DNA of 64,000 nt from Novosphingobium sp. (GTDB lineage Bacteria > Pseudomonadota > Alphaproteobacteria > Sphingomonadales > Sphingomonadaceae): NCBI GenBank assembly GCA_024236215.1, contig JACKKX010000001.1, positions 547,501 through 611,500 on the forward strand, in the 5' to 3' direction. Position numbers and translations under genes: made by a program. Under the pieces are notes generated by a model. That model searched no databases. It was not told the origin of the DNA and saw nothing but the letters and a program-made list of their open reading frames with translations. This document shows positions 53,367-62,802 of this stretch, in pieces (positions within the stretch are counted from its first letter, which is position 1; every line of letters begins with the position of its first letter).

Positions 53367-55670
53367 ATGCAAAAGACCGCCTTGCTTTGCCGTGCCTCGC
53401 TTGCCGCCAGCGCGCTTGCCAGCCTGTGGGCCGTTCCGGCCTATGCCCAGGCCCAGGACAGCGCCGATTCGGGCGACGAGGGCGCGATCATCGTTTCCGC
53501 GCGCCGCCGCGATGAAAGCCTGATCGACGTGCCGATCGCCATCACCGCGCTGAGCGGCGACCAGCTGGCCGACAAGGGCGCTGTCGACATCACCGCGCTG
53601 GCCGAAACCGTCCCCAACGTGACGCTCGAATCGAGCCGCGCGACCAACTCCACCCTCTCCGCCTTCATCCGCGGCGTCGGCCAGCAGGATCCGGTTTCGG
53701 GCTTCGAGCAGGGCGTGGGCATCTATCTCGACGACGTTTACCTCAACCGTCCGCAGGCCGCTGTGCTCGACATCTACGATGTGGAACGGATCGAAGTGCT
53801 GCGCGGGCCGCAGGGCACGCTTTATGGTCGCAACACCGTGGGCGGCGCGGTCAAGTACGTCACCCGCAAGCTTGACGATGTGGCGCACCTCTCGGTTCGC
53901 GGCACCTATGGCAGCTACAACCAGGCCGACGGTGTGATCACCGCCAGCACCCCCGTCGGCAGCGGGGTGCTGCGCGTCGGCGGGTCGCTGGCCCGGCTGA
54001 CCCGCGACGGCTTCGGCACCAACCTCACCACCAAGCTGCCCAACTATGACAAGGACATTTGGGCAGGGCGCGGCACGATCGAGCTCCATGGCGACGATTT
54101 CTTCGCCCGGATCGCCGCCGACTACACCCACGACGCCTCGCATGCGCGCGGCGGGCATCGCTTCATCCCCGGCATGGTCTCGGGCACACCGGTGCTGGCC
54201 GATGTCTATGATACCCAGGGCGGACTCAACACCCCCAAGCAGGATGTGAAGGCCTGGGGCGTCTCTATGTTCTTCGAGGCCAAGCCGAGCGATGCGCTGA
54301 CGCTGCGTTCGATCAGCGCCTATCGCAAGGACGATTCGCTCACCCCGATCGACTTCGACGCCCTTCCTGCGGAGGACGTCGACGTTCCCGGGATCTACCG
54401 CAACAAGCAGTTCAGCCAGGAATTGCAGGCGCTGATTAGCACCGACAAATTCAACGGACTGATCGGGTTCTACTATCTGAACGCCGACGCGCTGACCCAG
54501 TTCGACGTGCGCCTGTTCGTGGCCTATCCCTCGCCCTATCTGCTGACGGCCTATACCGATGCCGACATCCACACCGAAACCGTGGCCGGCTTTGCTGACT
54601 TCACCTATGATTTCACCGATCAGCTGAGCCTGTCGCTGGGCGGCCGCTATACCTGGGACAAGCGTGACGGGAAGATCCTACGCCAGTACTATCTCGGTGG
54701 CGGCTCGCCGGTGTTCGGCGGCGAGGGCATTCTCTATGGCGCCCCGCTGACCAACCTCGATGGCAGCCGGACCTTCAGCAAGTTCACCCCCAAGGCGACA
54801 CTAACCTTCAAGCCCGATAGCGACACCACGCTCTATGCCTCCTATTCGCAGGGGTTCAAGGGCGGTGGGTTCGATCCGCGCGGGGTCGGCGCCAATGCCC
54901 CCTCGGGCGTTACCCAAGCCGACTTCCTCAGCTTCAAGCCGGAAAAGGTCGACAGCTACGAAGTGGGCTACAAGGCCAATCTGCTCGATCGTCGGATCTA
55001 TCTCGCGGCGGCGGCGTTCTACATGGATTACACCGATGTTCAGGTTCCCGGCTCGGTGGCCTGCACGGTGGGCGGCTTCACCACCTTCTGCGGTGTGGTT
55101 GCCAACGCCGGCAAGGCGCGGATGCAGGGCTTTGAGTTCGAGACCCGCGCCAAGCTGATCGACACCGATGCCGGCAAGCTGACCTTCACCGGATCGGTCG
55201 GCTATGTCGATGCCAAGTACACGAAGTACATCACCAACATCGCCAGCACCCCGACCGACGTGGCGAAATATCGCCACATCCAGAACACCCCGGCCTGGTC
55301 GGGCGCGGCCTCGCTGGATTACACCATGCCGGTGGGTGACGGTTCGCTCAGCATCGGCGCGGGCATGTCGTTCAAGAGCAAGACCTACCAGTTCGAGATC
55401 GCCAATCCCTATATCGACCAGCCGGCCTATCAGCTGTTCGATGCCAGCATCGTCTACCGCGCGCCCGACCGGCGCTGGACGCTGGGGCTCTATGGCAAGA
55501 ACCTGACCGACAAGCACGTCAAAACCTCGGGCTATACCTACATGGGCGCCGATGCCACGACCGGTGTGCTGACCACGCCGATGGTTTCGGGGCTGGGCAA
55601 GGAAGGCATTCTCTCGGCTTTCTATGGCAACCCGCGCCAGGTCTTCATCACCGGATCGATCAACTTCTAA
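53367..55670 (+). CDS. TonB-dependent receptor
   Basis: A 767-residue outer-membrane beta-barrel that imports a ligand using TonB energy. A signal peptide (LAASALASLWAVPAYA) leads to a TonB-box-like GAIIVSARRRDE near residue 40, then the plug (LIDVPIAITALSGDQLADKG, AFIRGVGQQDPVSGFEQGVG, VEVLRGPQGTLYGRN-like block) and the barrel ending SINF with terminal Phe. There is no N-terminal signalling extension. ATG at 53367 follows GGAGGGGAA. Ligand unknown; the sphingomonad-type receptors cover siderophores, carbohydrates and aromatic compounds. Control by the adjacent TetR is likely. Confidence 0.92.
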   Translation: MQKTALLCRASLAASALASLWAVPAYAQAQDSADSGDEGAIIVSARRRDESLIDVPIAITALSGDQLADKGAVDITALAETVPNVTLESSRATNSTLSAFIRGVGQQDPVSGFEQGVGIYLDDVYLNRPQAAVLDIYDVERIEVLRGPQGTLYGRNTVGGAVKYVTRKLDDVAHLSVRGTYGSYNQADGVITASTPVGSGVLRVGGSLARLTRDGFGTNLTTKLPNYDKDIWAGRGTIELHGDDFFARIAADYTHDASHARGGHRFIPGMVSGTPVLADVYDTQGGLNTPKQDVKAWGVSMFFEAKPSDALTLRSISAYRKDDSLTPIDFDALPAEDVDVPGIYRNKQFSQELQALISTDKFNGLIGFYYLNADALTQFDVRLFVAYPSPYLLTAYTDADIHTETVAGFADFTYDFTDQLSLSLGGRYTWDKRDGKILRQYYLGGGSPVFGGEGILYGAPLTNLDGSRTFSKFTPKATLTFKPDSDTTLYASYSQGFKGGGFDPRGVGANAPSGVTQADFLSFKPEKVDSYEVGYKANLLDRRIYLAAAAFYMDYTDVQVPGSVACTVGGFTTFCGVVANAGKARMQGFEFETRAKLIDTDAGKLTFTGSVGYVDAKYTKYITNIASTPTDVAKYRHIQNTPAWSGAASLDYTMPVGDGSLSIGAGMSFKSKTYQFEIANPYIDQPAYQLFDASIVYRAPDRRWTLGLYGKNLTDKHVKTSGYTYMGADATTGVLTTPMVSGLGKEGILSAFYGNPRQVFITGSINF

Positions 55671-55693
55671 GCGCTTCCTCCCCGACCCTCCCT

Positions 55694-55732
55694 GTGCCCC
55701 GCAAGCCGACCGGTTTGCGGGGCACTTTTTTT
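55694..55732 (+). terminator. Rho-independent terminator after TonB receptor
   Basis: GTGCCCCGCAA pairs with TTGCGGGGCAC (11 bp) around a ten-base loop, followed by seven T. It starts 24 bases after the receptor stop. It is the strongest standard terminator in the window. The next gene (smr) is convergent and ends 5 bases beyond, so the hairpin may also affect its end. Confidence 0.9.
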
Positions 55733-55736
55733 CGGG

Positions 55737-56288
55737 TCAGCGCGAGCGGCGCAGGATCAGGTAGAGTGCGCCGGATCCGCCGTGGCGGCGGTGCGCGCCG
55801 CGCAGCGCAGCGATATTCTGTGCGTGGGGACCGGCCGCCAGCCAGTCTATCAGCTTGGCCCGGATCGCACCGCGCTGTCCGCCGCGATCGGCGGCCTCGG
55901 CCGGGCGCGGCTTGCCGGTGATCACCAGCACCACCCGCGCGCCCAGCGCGGCGGCCTGGGCCAGCCCGTGATCGAGCCGGGCATGCGCCGCATCGAGCGA
56001 ATGGCCGTGCAGATCGAGCGTGAAATCGGGATGCAGTGCGCCGCGCGCCAGCTTCTTTTCCCACGATCCATCCAGCCCGTGGCGATCGAGCGCACGCAAC
56101 TGACCTGGCGCCGCGACGACGGGCGGCGCAGGCGCTGGCTGTGCAGGGGAATTCGGCGCGCGGCCAGCGGGTGCGGAAGCCCCGATCCTTGCCGGTGGGG
56201 CCTTGCGTCCGTGCAGCGGCCTGATGGTGCTCGCCACGCGCGCCCACAGCTCGGCTTCCTCGGGGCTGAGCCCGCGCGGATGGCGCAT
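55737..56288 (-). CDS. Smr/MutS2-type domain protein
   Basis: A 183-residue protein with a disordered Pro/Ala-rich middle (residues about 30-75) and a C-terminal Smr domain. The Smr pattern is FTLDLHGHSLDAAHARLDHG (the DLHG motif), then VVLVITGKPRP and a C-terminal HGGSGALYLILRR. Smr domains are nucleases or RNA/DNA-binding modules seen in MutS2; a function for stand-alone members is uncertain. The ATG at 56288 shares a base with the mltA stop (TAATG), so the two are translationally coupled. A longer reading upstream lies inside mltA. Confidence 0.85.
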   Translation of the reverse strand: MRHPRGLSPEEAELWARVASTIRPLHGRKAPPARIGASAPAGRAPNSPAQPAPAPPVVAAPGQLRALDRHGLDGSWEKKLARGALHPDFTLDLHGHSLDAAHARLDHGLAQAAALGARVVLVITGKPRPAEAADRGGQRGAIRAKLIDWLAAGPHAQNIAALRGAHRRHGGSGALYLILRRSR

Positions 56289-57472
56289 TACCGCCCCCTG
56301 AGCCGCGCCACGGTGCCCCGGGGCAGCAGAAGCAAGGCTCCGCCACGCGCGATCATGCCCCCAGCGATCTGCCGCGCTTCGGCGCCTGCGCCCCAGAAGC
56401 TGTCGAAGCGGTTGGCTCCCTTGATCGCCCCGCCGGTATCCTGGGCGATCCACAGCCCGCTTGCTTCCTTGCGGTCCACATCGAGCCAGACCGGCGCCCC
56501 CAGCGGAACATAGGCCGGATCGACCGCCGCGCTGCTTTTGCCGCGCACCGGCACTCCCAGCGCGCCGATCGGCCCATCACCCTCGACCACGCGGAAGAAC
56601 ACATAGCTGCGGTTCAGCCGCATCAGCGCGCGGCCCTCGGCGGGATGTTCGCGCAGATACCGCATCATCCCCTGCATCGAGCCGGGATATTGCCCCGGCC
56701 CCTCGCCGATCAGCCCGCGTTCACGCATCAGCGATCCGATCCCGGTAAAGGGGAAACCGTTCTGACCCGCATAGCCGATCCGCGTCACTGTGCCGTCGGG
56801 AGCGCGCAGCCGCCCCGAGCCCTGGATCTGAAGAAAGAAGAACTCGATCGGATCTGCCGCCCAGGCAATCTCCAGCCCGCGTCCCATCAGGGCACCGTCA
56901 TCGATGTCGCCGCGTTCGTAGTACGGCACGAAGCGTCCGGCGCTGTCATACCGCCCCTTGGGCATCTGCCCATCGGCCTGAGGAGTGGCCTCACCGGGTT
57001 TGGCGCGGATCAGGTCGGGCGGGACGGCATAGACCGGCACGTCGAAACCGGCCCGGCGCTGGCGCACCCCGGCAATCTCCGGCTCGTAATAGCCGGTGAT
57101 GAAACTCTGCCCATCGCCCACGCGGGCGGTCTCGAACCAGGTCTCGAAAAAACGCACCGACTGGCCATCGGGCCATTTGGCGGAGGCATCGCAGGCCGGT
57201 TTCCAATCGAGCGGGGTGGTCAGCCCGCTTTCGTCCTGCCGCCCAAGCAGACGCGGGCAACTTTCGCGGAACGAGGCCAGCGCGCCGCGTGCATCCTCAT
57301 CGCCAAGCCCAAGCTTGCCCACCGCCGGCCCCGCGGCGACGCCCGCAAGCAGCGCACTTGTGGGAATTGTGGTCGATTGGGGCGGCTGGGTTGACGGAAC
57401 GAGCAGCGCGCACGAACCAAGCAGCAGCAGCGAAGCCAGCGCAGCAAGGCCTTGCAGCCGTGCCCGCACCAC
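56288..57472 (-). CDS. mltA: Membrane-bound lytic murein transglycosylase A
   Basis: A 394-residue lipoprotein that cuts the glycan strands of peptidoglycan with formation of 1,6-anhydro ends. The lipobox is LLLGSC (Cys near 21). MltA features are FITGYYEPEIAGVRQRRAGF, FVPYYERGDID, PIEFFFLQIQGSGRL and the 3D-domain end IAQDTGGAIKGANRFDSFWG, containing the catalytic Asp. The GTG start is 3 bases after the Tim44-like gene. It is coupled with smr by one-base overlap. Confidence 0.93.
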   Translation of the reverse strand: MVRARLQGLAALASLLLLGSCALLVPSTQPPQSTTIPTSALLAGVAAGPAVGKLGLGDEDARGALASFRESCPRLLGRQDESGLTTPLDWKPACDASAKWPDGQSVRFFETWFETARVGDGQSFITGYYEPEIAGVRQRRAGFDVPVYAVPPDLIRAKPGEATPQADGQMPKGRYDSAGRFVPYYERGDIDDGALMGRGLEIAWAADPIEFFFLQIQGSGRLRAPDGTVTRIGYAGQNGFPFTGIGSLMRERGLIGEGPGQYPGSMQGMMRYLREHPAEGRALMRLNRSYVFFRVVEGDGPIGALGVPVRGKSSAAVDPAYVPLGAPVWLDVDRKEASGLWIAQDTGGAIKGANRFDSFWGAGAEARQIAGGMIARGGALLLLPRGTVARLRGR

Positions 57473-57475
57473 CGC

Positions 57476-58129
57476 TCAGCCTTCGTCGGTTTCGTCGAGC
57501 AGCCAGTCGGGCTCGGGAGAGGACACATCGCGGCTGAAGGTCCACAGATCGTGCGCCTCGATCGCGTCGGTCAGCGAACCGGCCACCACCTGGCCATCGG
57601 CATCCCGGGTCACCGCGGCAATATCGGCGGTGAAACGCACCGCGACCCTTGCCATCGGCGCCTGAAAGCTAGCGGCGACAATTACCGCCTCATCGATCCG
57701 CACAAGCCGGTTTTCAAGCCGTTCGCCTGCTGCCTCGCGCGCATCGATTGCGGCGCCGAAGGCCTGGAGCACATCCTTGTCGCACAGCGCCGCCAAAGCC
57801 TCGCGATCGCCCTTCCAGAAAGCTTCGAGCACCATCCGGTAGGCGCCCTTGGCACCGTCGACGAAGGCTGTCACATCGAAGCGGCGATCGGCGGCGAGAA
57901 TCTCGCGCAGCGCGCGCTCTATCGCCGGGGTTACTCCGGGGACCAAAGCCCGCGGCGCACCGGCACCCGGCCGCTCGGCTACCTCGGGCGCAGCCTGGCG
58001 CGGGGCCTCGGTCGGCTCAAGCCGAGGACGCTCCTCGCGTTCGGCGCGGCGGCCGAGCACGGAATAGAGCCGCAAGCCCAGAAAGGCCGCGACCAAGGCC
58101 ATGATGACGATCTCGACAGTCTTGTCCAC
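57476..58129 (-). CDS. Tim44-like domain protein
   Basis: A 217-residue protein with an N-terminal membrane anchor (EIVIMALVAAFLGLRLYSVL), a Glu/Pro/Ala-rich linker and a C-terminal Tim44-like domain. Marks: DVTAFVDGAKGAYRMVLEAF, GDREALAALCDKDVLQAFGA, and VVAGSLTDAIEAHDLWTFSR, close to the Tim44/TimA pattern. In Alphaproteobacteria such proteins (TimA) bind membranes and help in protein transport or quality control. The GTG at 58129 is preferred to 58180 because the longer reading adds cysteine-rich residues of no family similarity. It precedes mltA by 3 bases. Confidence 0.85.
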   Translation of the reverse strand: MDKTVEIVIMALVAAFLGLRLYSVLGRRAEREERPRLEPTEAPRQAAPEVAERPGAGAPRALVPGVTPAIERALREILAADRRFDVTAFVDGAKGAYRMVLEAFWKGDREALAALCDKDVLQAFGAAIDAREAAGERLENRLVRIDEAVIVAASFQAPMARVAVRFTADIAAVTRDADGQVVAGSLTDAIEAHDLWTFSRDVSSPEPDWLLDETDEG

Positions 58130-58326
58130 TTTACCAGTCCCTGCGGATGCGACGGCACCGCAACAGCTATCTAACGTCAAATAGGTAGCGATGACAAATG
58201 AACAACGCGTGGACGGCTCCGCAAGGGCAATTTTTTCCGCCCGGGTGTGGTTTCCTTGCAGGCAGCCGCGCCGAGTGCTAGGCGCGCCCGCAATCTGGCC
58301 ATAACCCGAGCGAAAGCAGGAATTCC

Positions 58327-58854
58327 ATGTCCGACGAAGGCAATATCATTACCGATCTCAATCTGGGCGAGCCCGTTCCCAACGGTGCCGATACGCTGCC
58401 CTCGGCCGGGATCATCACCCAGTACGTCAAGGATCTTTCGGTCGAGAACCCCAACGCCCCGGACAGCCTGCAGTGGCAGGAAACCCCGCAGATCGACGTG
58501 CAGTTCAACATCGCCGCGCGTCCGCTCTCGGACGAAGTGAACGAGATCGAGCTCAAGATCGAGATCAATTCCAAGTGCCCCTCGGGCACCCAGTTCATCG
58601 TCGATCTGACCTATGCCGCGCTTGTCGGCATGCGCAATCTGGAAGAGGCCCACAAGCACGCCTTCACCTATGCCGAAGCGCCGCGGATCCTGTTTCCCTT
58701 TGCTCGCCGGGTGATCGCCGACGCGGTGCGCGATGCCGGGTTCCCGCAGCTGCTGCTCGAGCCGATCGATTTCAACGGCATCTATCTGCAGCAGATCGCG
58801 GTCAAGCAGGCCGAAGAGGCCGCCGCCGAAGCTGCCCCGGCAGGCGAAGCCTGA
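58327..58854 (+). CDS. secB: Protein-export chaperone SecB
   Basis: A 175-residue cytoplasmic tetramer that holds precursors unfolded and hands them to SecA. Family marks: LPSAGIITQYVKDLSVENP, VQFNIAARPLSDEVNEIELK, YAALVGMRNLEEAHKHAFTY, then PRILFPFARRVIADAVRDAG and LEPIDFNGIYLQQ. The C-terminal acidic Ala/Glu-rich tail is usual. The ATG is preceded by a GCAGGA. Divergent from the Tim44-like gene with about 200 bases between, so both protein-export or membrane genes may share this intergenic region. Confidence 0.97.
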   Translation: MSDEGNIITDLNLGEPVPNGADTLPSAGIITQYVKDLSVENPNAPDSLQWQETPQIDVQFNIAARPLSDEVNEIELKIEINSKCPSGTQFIVDLTYAALVGMRNLEEAHKHAFTYAEAPRILFPFARRVIADAVRDAGFPQLLLEPIDFNGIYLQQIAVKQAEEAAAEAAPAGEA

Positions 58855-58895
58855 TCCGGCCGGGGCGGGCTCTTCCTTTTGCAAGGCCCGCGCGC

Positions 58896-60503
58896 ATGAG
58901 CCTGGTCCGCAATGTCGGCACGATCGGCGGGCTGACCGCGATCAGCCGGGTGTTCGGCTTCGCCCGCGACATGCTGCTGGCCCGGGTGCTGGGCGCAGGG
59001 CTAGCCGCTGATGCGTTCCAGCTGGCCTTCATCCTGCCCAACACCTTCCGCCGCCTGTTTGCCGAAGGGGCCTTTTCGGTTGCCTTCGTCCCGATGTATT
59101 CGCGCGCGCTCCACGGCGAGGGCGGCGAGGATGAGGCCGCGCGCTTTGCCGGAGACGTCCTTTCGGTCTTCGTCTGGGTGCTGCTGGGCTTCAGCGCGCT
59201 GGCGATGGTGGCGATGCCTGGGATTGTCTGGCTGCTGGCAAGCGACTTTTCGCACGTTCCCGGCAAGTTCGAGCTCGCGGTGGTGCTGAGCCGGATCACC
59301 TTCCCCTACCTGGGTCTGGTCAGTCTGGTGGCGATGTTTTCGGGATTGCTCAACGCCCGCTCGCGCTTCGGGCCCGGCGCGATCGCCCCGGTGCTGCTCA
59401 ACATCGCGCTGATTTCCTCATTGGGGGTTGGCTGGTATCTGCGCCGACAGGGCGGAACCGACCTGACCGTGGCGACCGCGCTTTCGTGGGGCGTGACGGC
59501 GGCGGGCATGCTTCAATTGGCCTACCTGATCTGGGAAGTGCGGCGTGCCGGCGTGTCACTTGCAATCAAGCTGCCCAGACTGACGCCGGAAGTGCGCAAG
59601 CTCGGCCTGCTGATCCTGCCTGCCACCTTTGGCGCCGGAATCTATCAGATCAGCCAGTTCGTCGACACCTTCTTCGCCACCAGTCTGCCGCAGGGTTCGC
59701 TGACCCTGCTCAAGATGGGCGACCGGCTCAACCAGATGCCGCTGGGGATCGTGGGGATCGCGCTGGGCACGGCGATCCTGCCGATGCTTTCGCGCCACAT
59801 CCACAGCGGTCAGGCGGCCGAGGCGCAGCGCCTCCAGGCCAATGCCTTCGAGATCGGCACTCTGCTGACCCTGCCCGCAGCCGCCGCGCTGGCGGTCTGC
59901 GCCCCGGCCTTCGTCACCGCGTTCTTCGTCGGCGGCAAGTTCACCGCCGCCGACGGGGCGATCATGGCCGATATCGTGGTCGCGCTGGTAGCGGGGCTGC
60001 CCGCCTATGTGATCGTCAAGATCCTCAATCCCGGGTTCTTCGCGCGCGAGGATACCCGCACCCCGGTGTGGACCGCGGTGATCGCGCTGGTGTTCAACAT
60101 TGCGCTCAACCTGTTCGTGGTCAGGCGCTGGGGAATTGTCGGGCTGGCGGGTGCCACTGCCGTTTCTGCAACGCTCAACTGTCTGCTGCTCTACGCCATC
60201 CTGCACCGGCGCGGCTGGTTCCATTTCACCTGGAAGCTGGCCGGGAAAATTGCCCGTCAGTTGATCGCCAGCGCGGTGATGGCCGCCCTCCTCGCCTGGT
60301 TGATGCCCGTGCTTACCCCGCATTTTGCGGGCAACTGGCATGAACGGGTGTGGTCGCTGGCGCTGCTGGTCGGGGCGGGACTGGCCAGCTTTTTCGCGGT
60401 CGCCTTCCTGACCGGGGCGGTCGACAAGTCGGTCCTTGCCCAGCTAAGGCGGCGCCGGTCGGCCCGCACCGCGGCCGACGATGAAATCCTTGAAGTAGAG
60501 TAA
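58896..60503 (+). CDS. murJ: Lipid II flippase MurJ
   Basis: A 535-residue 14-helix member of the MVF superfamily, which flips lipid II for peptidoglycan. Signature stretches: MSLVRNVGTIGGLTAISRVF, ARVLGAGLAADAFQLAFILP, RRLFAEGAFSVAFVPMYSRA and, mid-protein, GIYQISQFVDTFFATSLPQG. LNPGFFAREDTRTPVWTAVI is a later conserved block. I chose ATG at 58896; upstream in-frame sequence lies in secB. It begins 41 bases after secB and precedes trpS by 6 bases, suggesting one transcript. Confidence 0.95.
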   Translation: MSLVRNVGTIGGLTAISRVFGFARDMLLARVLGAGLAADAFQLAFILPNTFRRLFAEGAFSVAFVPMYSRALHGEGGEDEAARFAGDVLSVFVWVLLGFSALAMVAMPGIVWLLASDFSHVPGKFELAVVLSRITFPYLGLVSLVAMFSGLLNARSRFGPGAIAPVLLNIALISSLGVGWYLRRQGGTDLTVATALSWGVTAAGMLQLAYLIWEVRRAGVSLAIKLPRLTPEVRKLGLLILPATFGAGIYQISQFVDTFFATSLPQGSLTLLKMGDRLNQMPLGIVGIALGTAILPMLSRHIHSGQAAEAQRLQANAFEIGTLLTLPAAAALAVCAPAFVTAFFVGGKFTAADGAIMADIVVALVAGLPAYVIVKILNPGFFAREDTRTPVWTAVIALVFNIALNLFVVRRWGIVGLAGATAVSATLNCLLLYAILHRRGWFHFTWKLAGKIARQLIASAVMAALLAWLMPVLTPHFAGNWHERVWSLALLVGAGLASFFAVAFLTGAVDKSVLAQLRRRRSARTAADDEILEVE

Positions 60504-60509
60504 GCCCCC

Positions 60510-61529
60510 ATGCGCATCGTTTCCGGCATCCAGCCCACCGGCAATCTTCACCTCGGCAATTATCTGGGGGCGATCCGCAACTGGGTGAAGATGCAGGACG
60601 AGGTTGCCGCTGGCGGCGGCCTCTCACTCTATTTCCTCGCTGATCTTCACGCGATCTCGATGCCGCACGATCCCGCCGATCTTGCCGCCAACACCCGTGA
60701 AATGGTGGCCGCGCTGGTGGCCTGCGGGATCGATCCCGACAAGTCGGTGCTGTTCAACCAGGCGCAGGTTCCCGCCCATGCCGAGCTGCAATGGCTGCTC
60801 AGCGGGACGGCCCGGATGGGCTGGCTGAACCGGATGACCCAGTGGAAGGACAAGGCCGGCAAGAACCGCGAAGGCCAGTCGGTCGCGCTGTTCACCTATC
60901 CGGTGCTCCAGGCCGCCGACGTGTTGCTCTATCAGGCAACCCACGTTCCGGTCGGCGAGGACCAGAAGCAGCACCTCGAGCTGGCGCGCGACATCGCCCA
61001 GAAATTCAACAACGATTTCGCCTCCGAAGAAACGCCGGTCTTCACCCTGCCCGAGCCGACCATCCCCCCGGAAGCGGCACGGATCATGTCGCTGCGCGAC
61101 GGCAGCGCCAAGATGAGCAAGTCCGATCCCTCGGACATGAGCCGGATCAACCTGACCGACGATGCCGACACCATCATGGCCAAGATCCGCAAGGCCAAGA
61201 CCGATCCCGAACCGCTCCCCTCGGACAAGGGCGGGCTCGCAGGCCGCGCCGAAGCCGCCAATCTGATCGGCATCTATGCGGCGATGGCCGGCGAAAGCGC
61301 CGACACGGTGCTGGCGCGCTTTGGCGGACAGGGCTTCGGCGCATTCAAACCGGCGCTGGGCGAATTACTGGTGGAAAAGCTTGGCCCGATCACCGCGCGC
61401 TTTCGCGAGCTGCGCGAAGATAGCGAGCGGCTTGACGCGGTGCTCGCCAAGGGAGCGCTCAAGGCGCGCGAACTGGCTGCGCCGACGCTTGCGGCAACCT
61501 ATGCCGCGCTGGGGCTGGTGCGCGGCTGA
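60510..61529 (+). CDS. trpS: Tryptophanyl-tRNA synthetase
   Basis: Class I synthetase for tRNA-Trp, 339 residues. The HIGH-type motif is [11 protein letters not shown], preceded by [10 protein letters not shown]; the KMSKS motif is exact ([10 protein letters not shown]). [20 protein letters not shown] and [10 protein letters not shown] are further family marks. All expected residues are present and length is normal. It starts 6 bases after murJ. A small stem-loop follows the gene. Confidence 0.97.
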   Translation: MRIVSGIQPTGNLHLGNYLGAIRNWVKMQDEVAAGGGLSLYFLADLHAISMPHDPADLAANTREMVAALVACGIDPDKSVLFNQAQVPAHAELQWLLSGTARMGWLNRMTQWKDKAGKNREGQSVALFTYPVLQAADVLLYQATHVPVGEDQKQHLELARDIAQKFNNDFASEETPVFTLPEPTIPPEAARIMSLRDGSAKMSKSDPSDMSRINLTDDADTIMAKIRKAKTDPEPLPSDKGGLAGRAEAANLIGIYAAMAGESADTVLARFGGQGFGAFKPALGELLVEKLGPITARFRELREDSERLDAVLAKGALKARELAAPTLAATYAALGLVRG

Positions 61530-61539
61530 TACACTCATT

Positions 61540-61561
61540 CAAGCCCGATTAAGCGGGCTTG
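61540..61561 (+). terminator. Weak hairpin after trpS
   Basis: CAAGCCCG pairs with CGGGCTTG (8 bp) around ATTAAG, 11 bases after the trpS stop. There is no T-run after it, so termination would be inefficient or depend on other factors. It lies upstream of the DUF4136 gene. Its position suggests an end to the secB-murJ-trpS unit. Confidence 0.5.
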
Positions 61562-61641
61562 GTCCAAGCTTGGTCTGCTCCTAGGTAAGACAGGGCGCTT
61601 GCTTGGCGATTCGCCGCGCGCCGCAACGAAGGACAGGGTCG

Positions 61642-62322
61642 ATGCAGGATAACCGCCACACGCCGTCACGCTGGTTCAAGGCCGCGCTGGTACCGCTGCT
61701 GCTTGCCGTGCTGGCCGCCTGTGCCACGCCCTTCAACGCCAAGGTTCAGCGCTTCCAGAGCCAGCTGCCCGCGCCCGCCGGGCAGAGCTTCTTCGTGGTT
61801 GCCGACGATCCGGCTCTGGCGGGCGGGATCGAATTCTCGCAATATGCCTCGCTGGTCGCGGCGCGGATGCACGGCCTGGGCTATGCCCCCGCTGCGGATG
61901 CCGCCAGCGCCGATCTGATCGTGCGGTTCGACTACGGGGTCGACAAGGGCCGCGATCGGATCCGCTCGACCGGGTTGCGCGATCCATTCTGGGATCCCTG
62001 GTATGGTTATTCGCGGGTCGGTTATTGGGGAAGTCGGCGCGGCTATTGGCGGCCCGGCTCGGCCTGGGGTTTTGGCTGGTACGATCCCTGGTTCGATGGC
62101 GGCTACGAAAGCTACACCGTCTACACCAGCGGCATTTCGATGAAGATCGATCGCCGCGCCGATGGTCAGCGCTTGTTCGAAGGCAAGGCCGAAGCCGTCA
62201 GTACCTCGAACCGGTTGCCCTATCTGGTGCCCAACCTGGTCGAAGCGATGTTCACCAACTTCCCCGGCAATTCGGGAGAGACGGTGCGGATCAGCGTCGC
62301 CCCGGAAAAGAAGCAGAAGTAA
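61642..62322 (+). CDS. DUF4136 domain lipoprotein
   Basis: A 226-residue probable outer-membrane lipoprotein. The signal ends in lipobox LAAC (Cys near 28). The DUF4136 core starts with FNAKVQRFQSQLPAPAGQSF, continues with EFSQYASLVAARMHGLGYAP and ADLIVRFDYGVDKGRD, then a Tyr/Trp/Gly-rich insertion (DPWYGYSRVGYWG, WRPGSAWGFGWYDPW), and ends with VEAMFTNFPGNSGETVRISV. Function unknown in the family. ATG at 61642 follows AAGGACAGG. It is convergent with dut, 9 bases away. Confidence 0.85.
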   Translation: MQDNRHTPSRWFKAALVPLLLAVLAACATPFNAKVQRFQSQLPAPAGQSFFVVADDPALAGGIEFSQYASLVAARMHGLGYAPAADAASADLIVRFDYGVDKGRDRIRSTGLRDPFWDPWYGYSRVGYWGSRRGYWRPGSAWGFGWYDPWFDGGYESYTVYTSGISMKIDRRADGQRLFEGKAEAVSTSNRLPYLVPNLVEAMFTNFPGNSGETVRISVAPEKKQK

Positions 62323-62331
62323 GCCGGCGGC

Positions 62332-62802
62332 TCAGCCTCCCAGCACCGCCAGCCCGCCGGTCGATCCGAAGCCGCCCTCGCCGCGCGCGGTTTCATCGAG
62401 TTCGTCCACCTCAAGCCAGCTCGCCTGGGTAACCGGGGCCAGCACCAGCTGCGCCACGCGGTCGCCCCGGCGGATCTCGAATGGCTCCGCTCCGTGATTG
62501 ATGAGGATAACCTTCAGTTCGCCGCGATAGTCCGAATCGATCGTGCCCGGCGTGTTGGGCACGGTGATCCCGTGCTTCAGCGCCAGCCCCGAACGCGGGC
62601 GCACCTGAATCTCGAAGCCGAAGGGGATCGCCAGAGCGAGGCCGCTCGCCACGGCGTGCCGCGCGCCCGGCGCGATCGTCACGTCCTCGGCCGAGACCAC
62701 GTCCATCCCCGCCGCACCCTGGGTGGCATAGGCGGGCAGATCGAGCCCCTGCCCGTGGGCCAGCCGCCTAACGCGAACGGGAACCGGATTTGACGAGTGC
62801 AT
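62332..62802 (-). CDS. dut: Deoxyuridine 5'-triphosphate nucleotidohydrolase
   Basis: A 156-residue dUTPase that removes dUTP to keep uracil out of DNA and supplies dUMP. Motifs in order: [12 protein letters not shown] (I), [12 protein letters not shown] (II), [17 protein letters not shown] (III, catalytic Asp), [13 protein letters not shown] (IV) and GFGSTG (V). All five are intact, so a trimeric active enzyme is expected. ATG at 62802 ([11 protein letters not shown]) overlaps the end of coaBC by 35 bases in another frame; coaBC-dut is a common order in bacteria. Confidence 0.95.
   Translation of the reverse strand: MHSSNPVPVRVRRLAHGQGLDLPAYATQGAAGMDVVSAEDVTIAPGARHAVASGLALAIPFGFEIQVRPRSGLALKHGITVPNTPGTIDSDYRGELKVILINHGAEPFEIRRGDRVAQLVLAPVTQASWLEVDELDETARGEGGFGSTGGLAVLGG

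Noticed and set aside
53298-54572. 424-codon minus-strand frame over the TonB receptor
   Set aside because: Complement of a complete receptor plug and barrel region; no ribosome-binding site or family similarity.
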